Shown here piece by piece: positions 38,816 through 39,201 of a DNA stretch of 39,201 nucleotides. Within the stretch, counting starts at the first letter, position 1; each line of letters begins with the position of its first letter. This DNA is from Chloroflexota bacterium. GTDB taxonomy: Bacteria; Chloroflexota; Anaerolineae; UBA4142; SHND01. Both the position numbers and the translations under genes were made by a program. The stretch lies in NCBI GenBank assembly GCA_029778615.1, contig JAKOPZ010000066.1:1-39201 (forward strand), given 5' to 3'. The notes beneath the pieces were generated by a model, which was given only the letters and a program-made list of their open reading frames with translations, did no database searches and had not been told where the DNA came from.

Positions 38816-39201
38816 ATGCCTTTTTCAATTGCTTCACCAACACTTGAAGAGAAACAAGAATTCACCACGCGGCGTTTGACGCGCGGCGACCTGCCGGAAA
38901 TGTGGGAATTGCTCCAAGTCATTAATCGCGTGGACGATAACGATTACTATGAAGCGCTTGAGGATTTGGAACGCCAGTATGAGGACCCGCGCAGTAATCC
39001 GAAAACGGACGCGCGCATTCTCCGAAACGCGTTGGGCAAGCTCGTGGCGTTTGCGCGCATCTTTGCTTTGCCCAAACCCACGAACGAAAACATCGCGTTC
39101 CTTTCCTGCGAGGTTGCGCCTGAAGCGCGCGCGCAAGGGCTAGAACAAGAGTGCATTGATTGGATGGAAACGCGCGCGACAGAACGTCTCGCCGAAATCG
39201 C
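38816..39201 (+). CDS. GNAT-like protein, C-terminus beyond the right edge
   Basis: The frame is open from the ATG at 38816 to the end (128 codons). The first residues (TTRRLTRGDLPEMWELLQVINRVDD) look like the start of a GNAT domain, but the acetyl-CoA motif lies at or beyond the edge, so the assignment rests on the N-terminal pattern and the neighbours. No ribosome-binding site is seen; the ATG follows a heptad repeat by 10 bp. Confidence 0.6.
   Translation, partial: MPFSIASPTLEEKQEFTTRRLTRGDLPEMWELLQVINRVDDNDYYEALEDLERQYEDPRSNPKTDARILRNALGKLVAFARIFALPKPTNENIAFLSCEVAPEARAQGLEQECIDWMETRATERLAEI

Overview
The window looks like chromosomal DNA of a Chloroflexota bacterium, probably Anaerolineae-like or a related uncultured lineage. 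This is an inference from style. Substrate-binding lipoproteins carry long Pro/Thr/Ala linkers (PTAVPAQ-type repeats), operons are dense with ATGA stop/start overlaps, the sequence is moderately GC-rich and CGCG-rich, and short heptad-periodic and palindromic repeats fill several gene ends. No rRNA, phage, transposase or CRISPR was seen. One tRNA gene (Gly, anticodon CCC) is present.

Left part (1-6036, all minus strand): the N-terminal part of an AT-richer lipoprotein runs off the left edge. Next is a Phd/VapC toxin-antitoxin pair with a clear promoter and twin operator; it reads directly into an orphan molybdenum-subunit gene of the xanthine dehydrogenase family. A membrane-anchored two-HKD phospholipase D-like protein follows, coupled to a small hypothetical gene.

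Amino-acid transport region (6037-19635, minus strand): the unit nearest position 6037 is livK-livH-livM with its own consensus promoter and a 340-nt leader. Upstream of it is a second, hybrid set: livH and livM-type permeases, a giant 1070-residue binding lipoprotein, a polar-amino-acid permease and ATPase, then livG and livF. The giant lipoprotein has one polar-amino-acid binding domain followed by two tandem LivJ/K-type binding domains. Only one LivG/LivF ATPase pair serves two LivH/LivM pairs in the window, so the ATPases are probably shared.

Middle (19670-23670): a two-subunit TPP enzyme resembling sulfopyruvate/phosphonopyruvate decarboxylase, tRNA-Gly and an UPF0173-like metallo-hydrolase whose promoter overlaps that of the tRNA head to head, then lgt, a PPOX-fold flavoprotein and an HU-family protein, each with a recognisable promoter element or terminator nearby.

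Sugar region (23805-34897, plus strand): an autoregulated LacI-family repressor, then a carbohydrate ABC transporter (binding lipoprotein and two permeases, no ATPase gene), a secreted GH51/clan-A-like lipoprotein glycosidase, a short-chain dehydrogenase, a secreted GH3 beta-glucosidase lipoprotein and a cytoplasmic GH1 beta-glucosidase. The layout suggests outside trimming of a plant-type oligosaccharide, uptake, and final hydrolysis inside.

Right part (34898-39201, plus strand): a leader with a consensus promoter, a 33-codon reading frame and three successive terminator-like hairpins precedes a tandem array of GNAT acetyltransferases. There are four RimJ/RimL-like single-domain copies, one double-domain protein and one gene cut by the right edge. 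Heptad-periodic repeats sit in several spacers and even form the last codons of some genes.

The strongest candidates for something undescribed are the triple-domain chimeric binding protein in its hybrid ABC operon, the repeated placement of a perfect hairpin directly after every ABC binding-protein gene, and the 7-bp-periodic repeat modules.
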